Shown: in pieces, positions 8,364 to 19,094 of the stretch
How the letters are laid out: the number at the start of each line of letters is the position of its first letter
Numbering within the stretch: the first letter of the stretch is position 1
NCBI GenBank assembly: GCA_017427465.1
Contig: JAFRST010000043.1
Span: 1-64,000 of the forward strand
Length of the DNA stretch: 64,000 nucleotides
Source: Clostridiales bacterium
GTDB lineage: Bacteria; Bacillota; Clostridia; Saccharofermentanales; Saccharofermentanaceae
Direction of reading: 5' to 3'
The notes under the pieces: generated by a model
Databases searched by the model: none
What the model was told of the DNA's origin: nothing
The model's input: only the letters and a program-made list of their open reading frames with translations
Position numbers and translations under genes: made by a program

Positions 8364-8390
8364 GCCTAAAACAATGGGTTTTAGGCTTTT
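8364..8390. terminator. Second hairpin, possible back-up terminator
   Basis: A perfect 9-bp stem, GCCTAAAAC (8364-8372) with GTTTTAGGC (8378-8386), is followed by TTTT. It lies 10 nt after the first terminator. The remaining 8391-8569 holds the amt leader; I see no gene and no strong promoter there (a TACAAT occurs at 8478-8483 without a matching -35). Confidence 0.6.
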
Positions 8391-8569
8391 GCCAGTGATG
8401 CGGTAAAAATCAAATCATAGCAAAAAGGTATCATTATGCTCAAACTATTCGTATTTTATTTGTTCCGGAGTTAACGATACAATTGCACTTGAAATCAAAT
8501 AACAATATCCAAAACGCATTGAAACATAATTTTAATACCTTTTGGAAATGGTTTGAAGGAGGAGAGTTT

Positions 8570-10339
8570 ATGGACACTAATTTAATCAGCAACTTGATTG
8601 ATGAGAAAGTCTTTGGCGTCTGGTTCCTTATTGGCGCGGCACTGGTCTTCTGGATGCAGGCCGGTTTCGCAATGGTTGAGTGCGGCTTTGCTAGAGCAAA
8701 GAACGCAGGCAACATCATCATGAAGAACCTCATGGATTTCTGCATCGGTACAGTAGTATTTGTTGCGATCGGTTTCGGTCTGTTCCTGGGCGAAGATGCA
8801 CTCTTCGGACTCGTCGGAATCCCGAACCTCGATATATTCACAAATTACGCTACGTTCGATTGGTCTAATTTTGTATTCAACCTTGTATTCTGTGCCACAA
8901 CAGCAACGATCGTTTCCGGTGCTATGGCAGAGAGAACAAGATTCTTATCTTACTGCGTTTATTCTGCAGTTATCTCGGCAGTCATTTATCCTATAGAAGC
9001 TCACTGGACATGGGGCGGCGGCTGGCTCGCTCAGCTCGGATTCCACGATTTCGCAGGATCTAACTGCATCCATATGGTAGGCGGTATCTCTGCTCTTATC
9101 GGTGCTGCAATCCTCGGTCCCCGTATCGGTAAGTTCGTAAAAGATAAGAAGGGTAAGATCACAAAAGTAAATGCATTCCCCGGCCACAACATTCCGATGG
9201 GCGCTCTCGGCGTATTCATCCTCTGGCTTGGCTGGTACGGATTCAACGGTGCTGCCTGCACAGATATGGCTCAGCTCGGATCTGTATTCGTAACAACAAC
9301 AATCGCTCCTGCTATCGCAACAGTTGTCTGCATGATCTTCACATGGATCAAGTACGGTAAGCCTGATGTTTCCATGTGTTTGAACGCTTCACTCGCAGGA
9401 CTCGTTGCAATCACAGCTCCCTGTGACGTAACTGACGCTCTCGGCGCAACTATCATCGGTGCAGTCTCCGGCGTACTCGTAGTATTTGGCGTATGGTTCC
9501 TTGATAATAAGTTAAGAGTTGACGACCCTGTCGGTGCAGTTGCAGTTCATATGTTCAACGGTATCTGGGGTACGATCGCAGTAGGACTTTTCGCAACAGA
9601 CACAGCACCTGCTTACGCCATCGCTGATAAAGCAGGCAACACAATGGTTGGTTTGTTCTATGGCGGCGGCCTCAAGCTCCTTGGAATCCAGATGACAGGT
9701 ATGCTCGCTACAGCAGCTTGGACAGCAGTTACTATCACAATCACATTCCTTATCATCAAGGCTATCTTCGGTCTCAGAGCATCTGAGGAAGAAGAGCTCA
9801 CAGGTCTTGACGTTACAGAGCATGGTCTCGCAAGCGCTTACTCAGGCTTCTCACTCATGGACGTTTCAGGCTCTATGATGGAAGAAAATGAGAATACAGA
9901 CCTTGGTACACCCGAATATGCAGAAGCTTCTGAAGCTCAGAAGAATGCTGCAGTTAAGGTTGAAGTAGCACCTGAGCTCTACACAGGCATGCATAAGGTT
10001 GTTATTATTGCTAAGCTCTCGCGTTATGACAAGCTCAGAAAGGCAATGAACGATCTCGGTGTAACCGGTATGACAGTTACACAGGTTATGGGCTGCGGCA
10101 TCCAGAAGGGTGCAGGAGAGAAGTACAGAGGTGTCGAGGTAGATGCTACGCTCCTGCCTAAGATCAAGGTTGAAGTAGTTGTATCCAAGATCCCTGTAGA
10201 TAAGGTTATAGAGAAGGCAAAGGAAGTCCTTTATACAGGACATATCGGTGACGGTAAGATCTTTGTCTATAACGTAGGCAAGGTCGTAAAGATCCGTACC
10301 GGAGAAGAAAACTACGCTGCGTTGCAGGATGTAGAGTAA
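8570..10339 (+). CDS. amt: Ammonium transporter fused to a C-terminal PII regulatory domain
   Basis: A 589-residue fusion. Residues 1-440 are an Amt channel with about eleven membrane segments, including HMVGGISALIGA, HNIPMGALGVFILWLGWYGF and the pore histidine in VAVHMFNGIWG. After an acidic linker, residues 474-589 form a PII (GlnB/GlnK) protein with a full T-loop (GCGIQKGAGEKYRG, Tyr519) and the B-loop TGHIGDGKIFV. Free GlnK normally blocks Amt according to nitrogen status; here the regulator is tethered. The frame is open from an ATG at 8483, but AAGGAGGAG at 8557-8564 marks the ATG at 8570. It is monocistronic, with a hairpin at 10377-10404. Such fusions are known but uncommon. Confidence 0.93.
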   Translation: MDTNLISNLIDEKVFGVWFLIGAALVFWMQAGFAMVECGFARAKNAGNIIMKNLMDFCIGTVVFVAIGFGLFLGEDALFGLVGIPNLDIFTNYATFDWSNFVFNLVFCATTATIVSGAMAERTRFLSYCVYSAVISAVIYPIEAHWTWGGGWLAQLGFHDFAGSNCIHMVGGISALIGAAILGPRIGKFVKDKKGKITKVNAFPGHNIPMGALGVFILWLGWYGFNGAACTDMAQLGSVFVTTTIAPAIATVVCMIFTWIKYGKPDVSMCLNASLAGLVAITAPCDVTDALGATIIGAVSGVLVVFGVWFLDNKLRVDDPVGAVAVHMFNGIWGTIAVGLFATDTAPAYAIADKAGNTMVGLFYGGGLKLLGIQMTGMLATAAWTAVTITITFLIIKAIFGLRASEEEELTGLDVTEHGLASAYSGFSLMDVSGSMMEENENTDLGTPEYAEASEAQKNAAVKVEVAPELYTGMHKVVIIAKLSRYDKLRKAMNDLGVTGMTVTQVMGCGIQKGAGEKYRGVEVDATLLPKIKVEVVVSKIPVDKVIEKAKEVLYTGHIGDGKIFVYNVGKVVKIRTGEENYAALQDVE

Positions 10340-10376
10340 AAGCAGCTTTTTGATTCTCTTATACACCCAACGAGTT

Positions 10377-10404
10377 TCCCCGGGGCTGATCTTGGTCCCG
10401 GGGA
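10377..10404 (+). terminator. Strong GC hairpin after amt
   Basis: TCCCCGGG (10377-10384) pairs perfectly with CCCGGGGA (10397-10404). The sequence after it is AT-rich but lacks a clear T run, so termination may be partial. The rest of the gap to 10553 contains only AT-rich sequence; no convincing promoter motif for the atp operon was found. Confidence 0.55.
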
Positions 10405-10553
10405 TAATTAATAAGTATTATTTTATGTCCCTGAAAATATGCGTAAATCTTCTTAAATATCAGCAATTTGGCTATTTATTATATATTTAATGACATTATG
10501 TGCAATTAGGTTTAAAATGTCATATAGCAAAAAGAAGGGATAGGCGTAAATAC

Positions 10554-11420
10554 ATGATTACAGCATTGTTTTTGGCTGGTTCGTGGCTCTCGGAGTTCTT
10601 TGCGGCATTCGTAGAGAAGTTTTCCGAGAGGTTCTCGCACAAGGATATCGGTGCGGAGATAAGCGAAGCCATCCTGCAGGTAAAGATGTATTTCACGGTA
10701 GGGGATTATAAGGTCCTCATTACCGATGCTGTCATTGTTACCTGGATTGCCGCTATTGCCATGCTCATTGTTTTGAGCCTTTTGATCGGCAAGCCTTCAA
10801 AGGACATGAAGCTTACCAGGGGTCAGGCTATAGTAGTTTCACTTACAGAGCTTGTTATCAATACCGGAATGAGCTTTGGCATGAACCGCAAGCAGGCAGA
10901 GGAAGTCACTCCCATGATCCTCACATTCGGTCTTGTCATCACGGCCTGCAACTCGATCTCGTATTTCCATCTGCCGCCGCCGGCCAAGAACATCGCGTTC
11001 CCTGTAGGCTGCGCCATCACGGCTATCATCTACGTTATCGTCATGACATTCAAGTTCGTTGGTCCCAAGGGCTTCTGGACAACACTTACGACACCGATCG
11101 TCGTTATGCTCCCGTTTAAGCTACTGGACTATGTCGTAAAGCCTTTGTCGCTTGCTTTGAGACTTTTCGGTAACGTTTTCGCGGCATTCATCTTCATGGA
11201 ATTCTTATCGATCTCCATTCCGATCATATTGCCGGGTATCGCCGGACTATGGTTCGATATCACGGACGGATTGATCCAGGCAGTCGTATTCTCATATCTT
11301 ACGATGTCTTATATAGGCGAGAACGTCGAAGCGGTGCATGAGTACAACGAAGGTGCCGGGGAGCGCGAGATGCTCAAGAAAGAGAAGAAAGCCAAGAAGG
11401 CTAAGAAATTAGCAGCTTGA
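10554..11420 (+). CDS. atpB: ATP synthase F0 subunit a
   Basis: The first gene of the ATP synthase operon, 288 residues from the ATG at 10554. It forms the half-channels that pass ions to the c-ring. The essential arginine lies in LALRLFGNVFAAF (R203, equivalent to E. coli R210). Five to six membrane helices are visible and the tail is strongly Lys-rich (KKEKKAKKAKK). The frame is open from a GTG at 10500, but that start adds a basic stretch unlike the family. The ribosome site AAGGGA at 10535-10540 is 13 nt from the ATG, so the start is not certain. No atpI precedes it. Confidence 0.9.
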   Translation: MITALFLAGSWLSEFFAAFVEKFSERFSHKDIGAEISEAILQVKMYFTVGDYKVLITDAVIVTWIAAIAMLIVLSLLIGKPSKDMKLTRGQAIVVSLTELVINTGMSFGMNRKQAEEVTPMILTFGLVITACNSISYFHLPPPAKNIAFPVGCAITAIIYVIVMTFKFVGPKGFWTTLTTPIVVMLPFKLLDYVVKPLSLALRLFGNVFAAFIFMEFLSISIPIILPGIAGLWFDITDGLIQAVVFSYLTMSYIGENVEAVHEYNEGAGEREMLKKEKKAKKAKKLAA

Positions 11421-11468
11421 TCAGATAAACAAGAGTATAAACAGATAATTATTTAGGAGGACACATAT

Positions 11469-11744
11469 ATGAACAGCATTTTAGTAGCAGCACTGCCCAT
11501 CATAGCTGCATTGGAGACAAGAGGAATTGCGGCAATCGCAGCTGCCATCGCCATCTCCTGCGGAGCTTTCGCTTCTACATTTGCCATGGGCAAGGCAGCA
11601 AGTACTGCTCTCGAGGCCGGAGCAAGACAGCCTGAGATCGTAAGCAAGCTCCAGACAATGCTCCTTCTCTCGATCGTATTCATCGAGTCGATCGGTATTT
11701 ATTCCCTCGTTGTTGCATTCCTTTTGATCTTCACAGTCCAGTAA
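11469..11744 (+). CDS. atpE: ATP synthase F0 subunit c
   Basis: A 91-residue, two-helix proteolipid that forms the rotor ring. The loop has the conserved ARQPE (52-56). The ion-binding carboxylate is E73 in FIESIGIYSL. Ser74 and Tyr78 match the sodium-site residues S66 and Y70 of Ilyobacter, but in a gap-free alignment the position of Gln32 is Met40, V63 is Phe71 and T67 is Ile75. Proton coupling is therefore more likely, though this is inference. Helix 1 is rich in Ala and contains a cysteine. AGGAGG precedes the ATG. Confidence 0.93.
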   Translation: MNSILVAALPIIAALETRGIAAIAAAIAISCGAFASTFAMGKAASTALEAGARQPEIVSKLQTMLLLSIVFIESIGIYSLVVAFLLIFTVQ

Positions 11745-11783
11745 GCAAGGGCGATCGAATCTGCATAAGGGAGCATTAGCAAT

Positions 11784-12353
11784 ATGTCACATGTAGCGAC
11801 ACTGCTGTTATTGGAAGCAGAAGCTGAGACAAGCCTTTTCTCGCCGGATCAGTTCGCGGGATACGCTGTAACAGCTGTTATTACCATATTCAATATCCTG
11901 TTGGTATTCATTATCTTCAGGCTCTTCTTCTATAAGAAGGTCATGAAGATCATTAACGGACGACAGGAGGCGCTTGACGCTGAGCTCGAGGCAGCAAAGA
12001 AGTCCAAGGAAGAAGCTCAGGCAATTGTCGATTCTTCCAAAGAGACTATCGATGAAGCAAAGAGAAAAGCTTCAGAGATCATGGAAGATGCTAAAGCCAG
12101 TGCCGAGAAGCAGAGCCAGGCGGTTATCAACCAGGCCAACGAAGAGGCTCAGCATATCATCGAGAGAGCAGAAGATGACGCTGCAAGAATGAAGCGTAAT
12201 GCTTTCGAGACCATGAAAGACGACATCGCAGATCTGTCAGTCCAGATCGCAGGTCATATCATTGGTGATGCGGTTTCCAAGGAAGAGCTTAAGAAGTCCG
12301 CTGCAAAGCACACCGAAGAGATCCTCGATAAAGAGGTAGAGAAGAGTGAGTAA
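11784..12353 (+). CDS. atpF: ATP synthase F0 subunit b
   Basis: A 189-residue peripheral stalk protein: one membrane helix (about 28-50) followed by a long charged coiled coil full of Glu, Lys and Ala. It links the membrane part to the catalytic head. It is a plain b subunit and is not fused to delta, unlike mycobacterial b-delta. GGGAG at 11769-11773 serves the ATG. The stop overlaps the start of the next gene by 8 nt, implying coupled translation with alpha. Confidence 0.9.
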   Translation: MSHVATLLLLEAEAETSLFSPDQFAGYAVTAVITIFNILLVFIIFRLFFYKKVMKIINGRQEALDAELEAAKKSKEEAQAIVDSSKETIDEAKRKASEIMEDAKASAEKQSQAVINQANEEAQHIIERAEDDAARMKRNAFETMKDDIADLSVQIAGHIIGDAVSKEELKKSAAKHTEEILDKEVEKSE

Positions 12354-14295
12354 TAATCCGTCTGACAATAAGGATAACAAGATAAAGTCCAGAGGTCCTT
12401 CGTTAAGGATCGAGACGGCAGGTGATATCCCTGAAGAGAAGCTCGTAAGGGTTGCCGCCAAGTTTGCTGAGATCAATGAGATCGAAGATTACCGTCTTTC
12501 TATTGAACAGCGCGACGATCTTATCGGCGGTTTTATCGTATATTATCAGGGAAGCAGATACGACTATTCCATCAAAGGACAGTTAGGAAGGATCGGTTCA
12601 TTTATTAAGCAGACCCGTTCTTTCGATACTTATGTTGACGGAGGCGTTGATTCAAAAGCAGCTTTTGACGAGGAATTCCCTTCGTCCAAGGTCAAGGAAG
12701 ATCTGGAAAAAGCTCTCGAGCAGTTCCCTGAGTCTCACAAAGTCAGTCTTGATAACATAGAGATCTTCGGTCTTGCCGATGAAGAACTCGACAAGCGTGT
12801 GGAAGACGCATTCCTTTTCCAGGAGCACAGGGACGAGGTCGGTAAAGTAGCATCTGTCTCTGACGGTGTTGCTTCCGTAACAGGCCTTCGCAACTGCATG
12901 CTAAATGAGCTTATCTATTTTGCTTCAGGCGCTACAGGTATCGCCATGAACCTCGAAAAGACGAAGGTCGGCGTAGTCCTTCTTACAGGTGAAGATACCG
13001 TAGTCGAGAGCATGAGCTGCAAGCGCACCATGACGACATGCTCGGTTCCTGTAGGTATGGGTCTTTTGGGAAGAGTAGTCAACGCTTTGGGCCAGCCTAT
13101 CGACGGCAAGGGCGTTATCAGATATACAGAGGAGCGTCCTGTCGAATCACCCGCTCCCACGATCATCGAGAGAGCTCCTGTAGATACTCCGCTGTTTACC
13201 GGAATCACGGCTATCGATGCCCTTACTCCTATCGGAAGAGGCCAGAGAGAGCTCATCATCGGTGACCGTCAGACAGGTAAGACATCCATCGCATTGGATG
13301 CCATCATCAATCAGAAGAATGAAGACGTTATCTGCGTCTATGTTCCTATCGGCCAGAAAATGGCTAATATAGTTGCGACAGCAGGCCTTCTCGAAAAGCG
13401 CGGTGCCATGGACTATACGGTCATCGTAGCAGCTTCCGCTTCGGAGTCAGCTGCCATGCAGTACATTGCTCCTTTCGCAGCCTGCGCTATCGCAGAGAAG
13501 TTCATGTATGACTATCACAAGGACGTACTCATCGTTTACGATGACCTCTCAAAGCACGCCCAAGCCTACAGAGCGATCTCGCTGCTCCTCAGAAGACCTC
13601 CGGGAAGAGAAGCTTATCCGGGCGATGTTTTCTATCTGCACTCAAGACTTTTGGAGAGATCAGCCAAGCTTTCTGACGAGTTGGGCGGCGGATCCATTAC
13701 CGCACTTCCCATCGTCGAGACGCAGGGTAACGATATCTCCGCATATATTCCTACGAATGTAATCTCTATCACTGACGGTCAGATCTATCTGTCACCTGAG
13801 CTTTTCTTCTCAGGCCAGAGACCTGCTGTTAACGTAGGCCTTTCAGTATCCCGTGTAGGCGGTGCTGCTCAGACAAAGGCCGTAAAGAAAGTCGCAGGAC
13901 CTTTGAGAATCTCTTTGGCTCAGGCACGTGAGATGGCATCCTTCTCACAGTTCGGTTCTGACCTGGACGAGAATACACAGCTCCAGATTAAGCGTGGTAC
14001 TGTCCTTAACGAAGTATTGAAGCAGGAGAGATTCTCTCCTCTTACCATGGCTTCTGAAGTCATACTTCTTTATTGTGCTACGACCGATAAGTTTAATTTC
14101 CTTGCCACAGAGGATATTGTTGAGTTCTATACGTCACTTCTGGCTGATATCAAGCTGCGCTATCCGAATATTTTCGAAGAACTTACCGACGGCAAGACTT
14201 TGACAGACGAGATCAAGTCCGAAATTGATTCGGCTTATGAGGAGTACAAGCAGGCATTCCTTGCCGAGCACGAGGAGTACGCTGAGGAATTCTGA
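12346..14295 (+). CDS. atpA: ATP synthase alpha subunit with N-terminal delta C-domain-like extension
   Basis: A 649-residue protein, about 145 longer than normal alpha (about 505). Residues 160-649 are a complete alpha subunit: EVGKVASVSDGVASVTGL, Walker A GDRQTGKT (306-313) and the arginine-finger region GLSVSRVGGAAQ. Residues 20-88 resemble the C-terminal domain of subunit delta (OSCP), notably DDLIGGFIVYYQGSRYDYSI followed by KGQLGRI. The operon has no delta gene, and the N-terminal domain of delta is missing. By family knowledge the delta C-domain binds the b stalk and the N-domain binds alpha; fusing the C-domain to alpha could replace the missing link (inference). Residues 90-160 are an acidic linker. 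It starts with a GTG at 12346 behind GAGGTAG. Confidence 0.92.
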   Translation: MSNNPSDNKDNKIKSRGPSLRIETAGDIPEEKLVRVAAKFAEINEIEDYRLSIEQRDDLIGGFIVYYQGSRYDYSIKGQLGRIGSFIKQTRSFDTYVDGGVDSKAAFDEEFPSSKVKEDLEKALEQFPESHKVSLDNIEIFGLADEELDKRVEDAFLFQEHRDEVGKVASVSDGVASVTGLRNCMLNELIYFASGATGIAMNLEKTKVGVVLLTGEDTVVESMSCKRTMTTCSVPVGMGLLGRVVNALGQPIDGKGVIRYTEERPVESPAPTIIERAPVDTPLFTGITAIDALTPIGRGQRELIIGDRQTGKTSIALDAIINQKNEDVICVYVPIGQKMANIVATAGLLEKRGAMDYTVIVAASASESAAMQYIAPFAACAIAEKFMYDYHKDVLIVYDDLSKHAQAYRAISLLLRRPPGREAYPGDVFYLHSRLLERSAKLSDELGGGSITALPIVETQGNDISAYIPTNVISITDGQIYLSPELFFSGQRPAVNVGLSVSRVGGAAQTKAVKKVAGPLRISLAQAREMASFSQFGSDLDENTQLQIKRGTVLNEVLKQERFSPLTMASEVILLYCATTDKFNFLATEDIVEFYTSLLADIKLRYPNIFEELTDGKTLTDEIKSEIDSAYEEYKQAFLAEHEEYAEEF

Positions 14296-14299
14296 TCTT

Positions 14300-16694
<2,395 letters not shown>

Positions 16695-16702
16695 TACTGT
16701 TT

Positions 16703-17209
16703 ATGGCTGAACACGTTAACCACAAGATAAATCTCCTTATCGTTACCCCTTATGAAGACTTTTTTGAGGGGATGGTTGACAGTGTAAGAATTCCCACAAT
16801 TGACGGTGAGTTCGGTTTCATGTCAGGCCATACTCCTTTTATCGCCGCCTTAGAGCCGGGTGCATGCGCGCTTACGATCAATGGTAAGACGAAGTATTGC
16901 ATGCTGTCTGAAGGATACTGCGAGATCAGCGGAATGCTTGCTCTTATCGTTTGCAATTCTGCCGAGTGGCCCGAGAAAATGCGTCTTAGAAGGATCATTA
17001 CTGCTTATAATGCAGCTTTAGACGAGATAAAGACCCAGCATGATAAAAACGGCAGACCGGTATTCTATGAAGACAGTATAGCCAAAGGAAAGCGTGCTCT
17101 CGCAAGAATGAAATTCATTGAGCGTTATGGCACTGATGAACAGAGAGAAAGACTCGCAAACTATAAGAAAACAGATTTCCCTAACGGGGTAATCCCGAGG
17201 TTGCAGTAA
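16703..17209 (+). CDS. atpC: ATP synthase epsilon subunit
   Basis: A 168-residue protein, longer than usual (130-140). The N-terminal beta-barrel is recognisable (VTPYEDFFEGMVDSVRIPTI, GEFGFMSGHTPFIAALEPG). The C-terminal helical part is divergent and extended by about 30 residues ending in a Pro/Arg-rich tail. By family knowledge the barrel binds gamma and the helices can inhibit ATP hydrolysis; whether the altered tail still does so is unknown. It closes the atp gene set, 8 nt after beta. Confidence 0.88.
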   Translation: MAEHVNHKINLLIVTPYEDFFEGMVDSVRIPTIDGEFGFMSGHTPFIAALEPGACALTINGKTKYCMLSEGYCEISGMLALIVCNSAEWPEKMRLRRIITAYNAALDEIKTQHDKNGRPVFYEDSIAKGKRALARMKFIERYGTDEQRERLANYKKTDFPNGVIPRLQ

Positions 17210-17219
17210 GCAGGTTTTT

Positions 17220-18419
17220 ATGCAGACAAGAAAAGGCATATCCGTATTAGGCTACGGATGTATGAGGTTTTCCTCAAAGAACGGTAAGTTGGATTTTGAC
17301 AAGGCTGAGAAGGAATTCATGCGCGCGTATGAACTCGGTGTCAACTATTTTGACACGGCTTATATCTATCCGGGCAGTGAAGAACTTGTCGGCCGCATCA
17401 TCGAAAAGAATAACATCAGGGACAAGATAAATCTCGCTACAAAGCTTCCTCAATATCTGGTTAAGAACAGAGCCGGTCTTGATAAGTACTTTGATGAGGA
17501 GTTAAAGCGCTTAAGAACGGATTACATCGATTATTACCTGATGCATCACATGACTGACCATACCCAGTGGGAGAAGCTTGGATCCCTCGGCATCAAGGAA
17601 TGGATTGCTGAGAAGAAAGCTGAAGGCAAGATCCGTCATGTAGGTTTCTCATTCCACGGGACAACGGAAGAATTCCTTCAGATCTTAAACAGCTACGACT
17701 GGGATATGTGTCTTGTCCAGTATAACTATGTCGATGAGAATACTCAGGCAGGAAAAGCAGGTGTTCATGCTGCAGCCGAGAAGGGTATTCCGGTAATGAT
17801 CATGGAGCCCTTAAGAGGAGGTAAGTTAGTAGATCTCCTTCCTGAAAAGGCAAAACAGAAGATTGCTGAAGATAATCACGGCTGGTCTCCTGCTGAATGG
17901 GCATTCCGCTGGCTCTGGAACCAGGAAGACGTAACCTGCGTTTTGTCCGGCATGAATTCCATTGAGATGGTAGAAGAGAACTGCCGTATCGCAAGTGAAG
18001 CAAAGGCGGGTTCTTTTACAGATGAAGAATCCCAATTCCTTAGCAACATAAAGCAGATAATACTTGATACTACGAAGGTTAACTGCACCGGCTGCAGATA
18101 CTGCATGCCTTGCCCTAAGGGAGTAAATATTCCGGGTATATTCTCTTGCTATAACCACATGTATTCCGAGGGTAAGCGTTCCGGCAGACTGGAATATTTC
18201 CAGACTATCGCTTTGAGAATAGATCCGTGCGATGCTTCGCTCTGTATTAAGTGCGGAAAGTGTGAGCAGCATTGTCCTCAGAGCATACCGATCAGAGAAA
18301 AACTTGTTGAAGCAGACAAAGCCCTCAACCCGCCTTTCGTCAAAGCCTACAATAAGCTTGCAAAGAGAGTCATGGTAGGGAAGAAAGGAAATAAGAACAA
18401 AAACAATCAGATAGTATAA
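17220..18419 (+). CDS. Aldo/keto reductase with C-terminal 4Fe-4S domain
   Basis: A 399-residue oxidoreductase. Residues 1-275 are the aldo/keto reductase barrel with the catalytic tetrad visible: D45 and Y48 (FDTAY), K75 (ATKLP) and a His in LMHHM. Residues about 283-355 carry two cysteine clusters, CTGCRYCMPCP and CIKCGKCEQHCP, for iron-sulfur clusters. The family is common in anaerobes and its substrates are mostly unknown. The gene begins 10 nt after atpC, so it probably rides on the ATP synthase transcript. A functional link to energy metabolism is speculative. Its 3' end overlaps the convergent gene by 13 nt, leaving no room for a separate terminator. Confidence 0.9.
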   Translation: MQTRKGISVLGYGCMRFSSKNGKLDFDKAEKEFMRAYELGVNYFDTAYIYPGSEELVGRIIEKNNIRDKINLATKLPQYLVKNRAGLDKYFDEELKRLRTDYIDYYLMHHMTDHTQWEKLGSLGIKEWIAEKKAEGKIRHVGFSFHGTTEEFLQILNSYDWDMCLVQYNYVDENTQAGKAGVHAAAEKGIPVMIMEPLRGGKLVDLLPEKAKQKIAEDNHGWSPAEWAFRWLWNQEDVTCVLSGMNSIEMVEENCRIASEAKAGSFTDEESQFLSNIKQIILDTTKVNCTGCRYCMPCPKGVNIPGIFSCYNHMYSEGKRSGRLEYFQTIALRIDPCDASLCIKCGKCEQHCPQSIPIREKLVEADKALNPPFVKAYNKLAKRVMVGKKGNKNKNNQIV

Positions 18420-19078
18420 GGCAAATACTCAGGAACAGTATTAGTATTAGTACTAGTATTTGTATTTGTATTAGTTTTTGTTTCTTGTTCCAAGATCACT
18501 ATATCTTTTTCAAGGATTTCTTCGTTAAATCTTAAAACATCGACAAACATCTTAATCAAGAAGGATTCATAATATTTGCTTGAGTAGTCCGGATAAGCAT
18601 AAAACATATAGTCCGTAGCATAGTGATAATTTGTTTGTTCATATTCATCATATTCACGCGTTTTTTTACCAAGCTGGATCTCATTCTTAAGCAATTCTGC
18701 ATAGACTGAAGGTGTTTTGTGGTCATAGAAACAATGCTTAGTTCCATCGGATTTCTCGTAGTCATTAACTTCATTGACCGGGAAAAAACCGCGGCTGATA
18801 AAACTTCCCTCAGGCAGATCTTTAAGCATGATCTTCTTAAGCGGCACATGGTATCTCTTATTCTTCCTTTTATCTCCATCACATTCAAACTCTTGGTATA
18901 GTTCTTCACTAAACTCACTGTCAGTCACCTCTGCGATTTCACAATCGAAACGGTGCAGTGTGTCATAAGATCTGTTGATTATGGGTTTCAGCTTGCCTGC
19001 TTCATTAAATGGCCCCAAAGGATAGATCTGATTATCCTTTTTGTATCCTAAGTAATATGCATATTGATAAGTACTCAT
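18407..19078 (-). CDS. Hypothetical protein with Asn-Thr repeat tail
   Basis: A 223-residue protein I do not recognise. It is soluble and rich in Tyr, Glu and Asp, with no signal peptide, membrane segment or known motif. Near the C terminus a low-complexity run TNTNTNTSTNTNT is coded by a hexanucleotide repeat. The first lines (YYLGYKKDNQIYPLGPFNEAGKL) look like a small beta domain. It is the last gene of the minus-strand Tad pilus cluster, 16 nt after the FHA gene, with AAGGAGG before its ATG, so co-transcription is likely. A role in the pilus system is only positional inference. Confidence 0.75.
   Translation of the reverse strand: MSTYQYAYYLGYKKDNQIYPLGPFNEAGKLKPIINRSYDTLHRFDCEIAEVTDSEFSEELYQEFECDGDKRKNKRYHVPLKKIMLKDLPEGSFISRGFFPVNEVNDYEKSDGTKHCFYDHKTPSVYAELLKNEIQLGKKTREYDEYEQTNYHYATDYMFYAYPDYSSKYYESFLIKMFVDVLRFNEEILEKDIVILEQETKTNTNTNTSTNTNTVPEYLPYTI
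18437..18482. repeat. Hexanucleotide simple-sequence repeat
   Basis: Runs of AGTATT/TGTATT-type 6-mers code for alternating Asn and Thr in the hypothetical protein on the minus strand. Six-base units keep the frame, so length changes would vary only the tail. Confidence 0.8.
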
Positions 19079-19094
19079 TTTTATTCCTCCTTAA

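Noticed and set aside
8483..8569. Upstream ATG as the amt start
   Set aside because: The extra 29 residues do not fit the Amt family, and AAGGAGGAG directs the ATG at 8570.
10377..10404. Hairpin after amt as a riboswitch for the atp operon
   Set aside because: No aptamer consensus is visible; it is a simple GC stem.
11469..11744. ATP synthase as clearly sodium-driven
   Set aside because: The glutamine ligand is absent in a gap-free alignment, so only a partial match remains.
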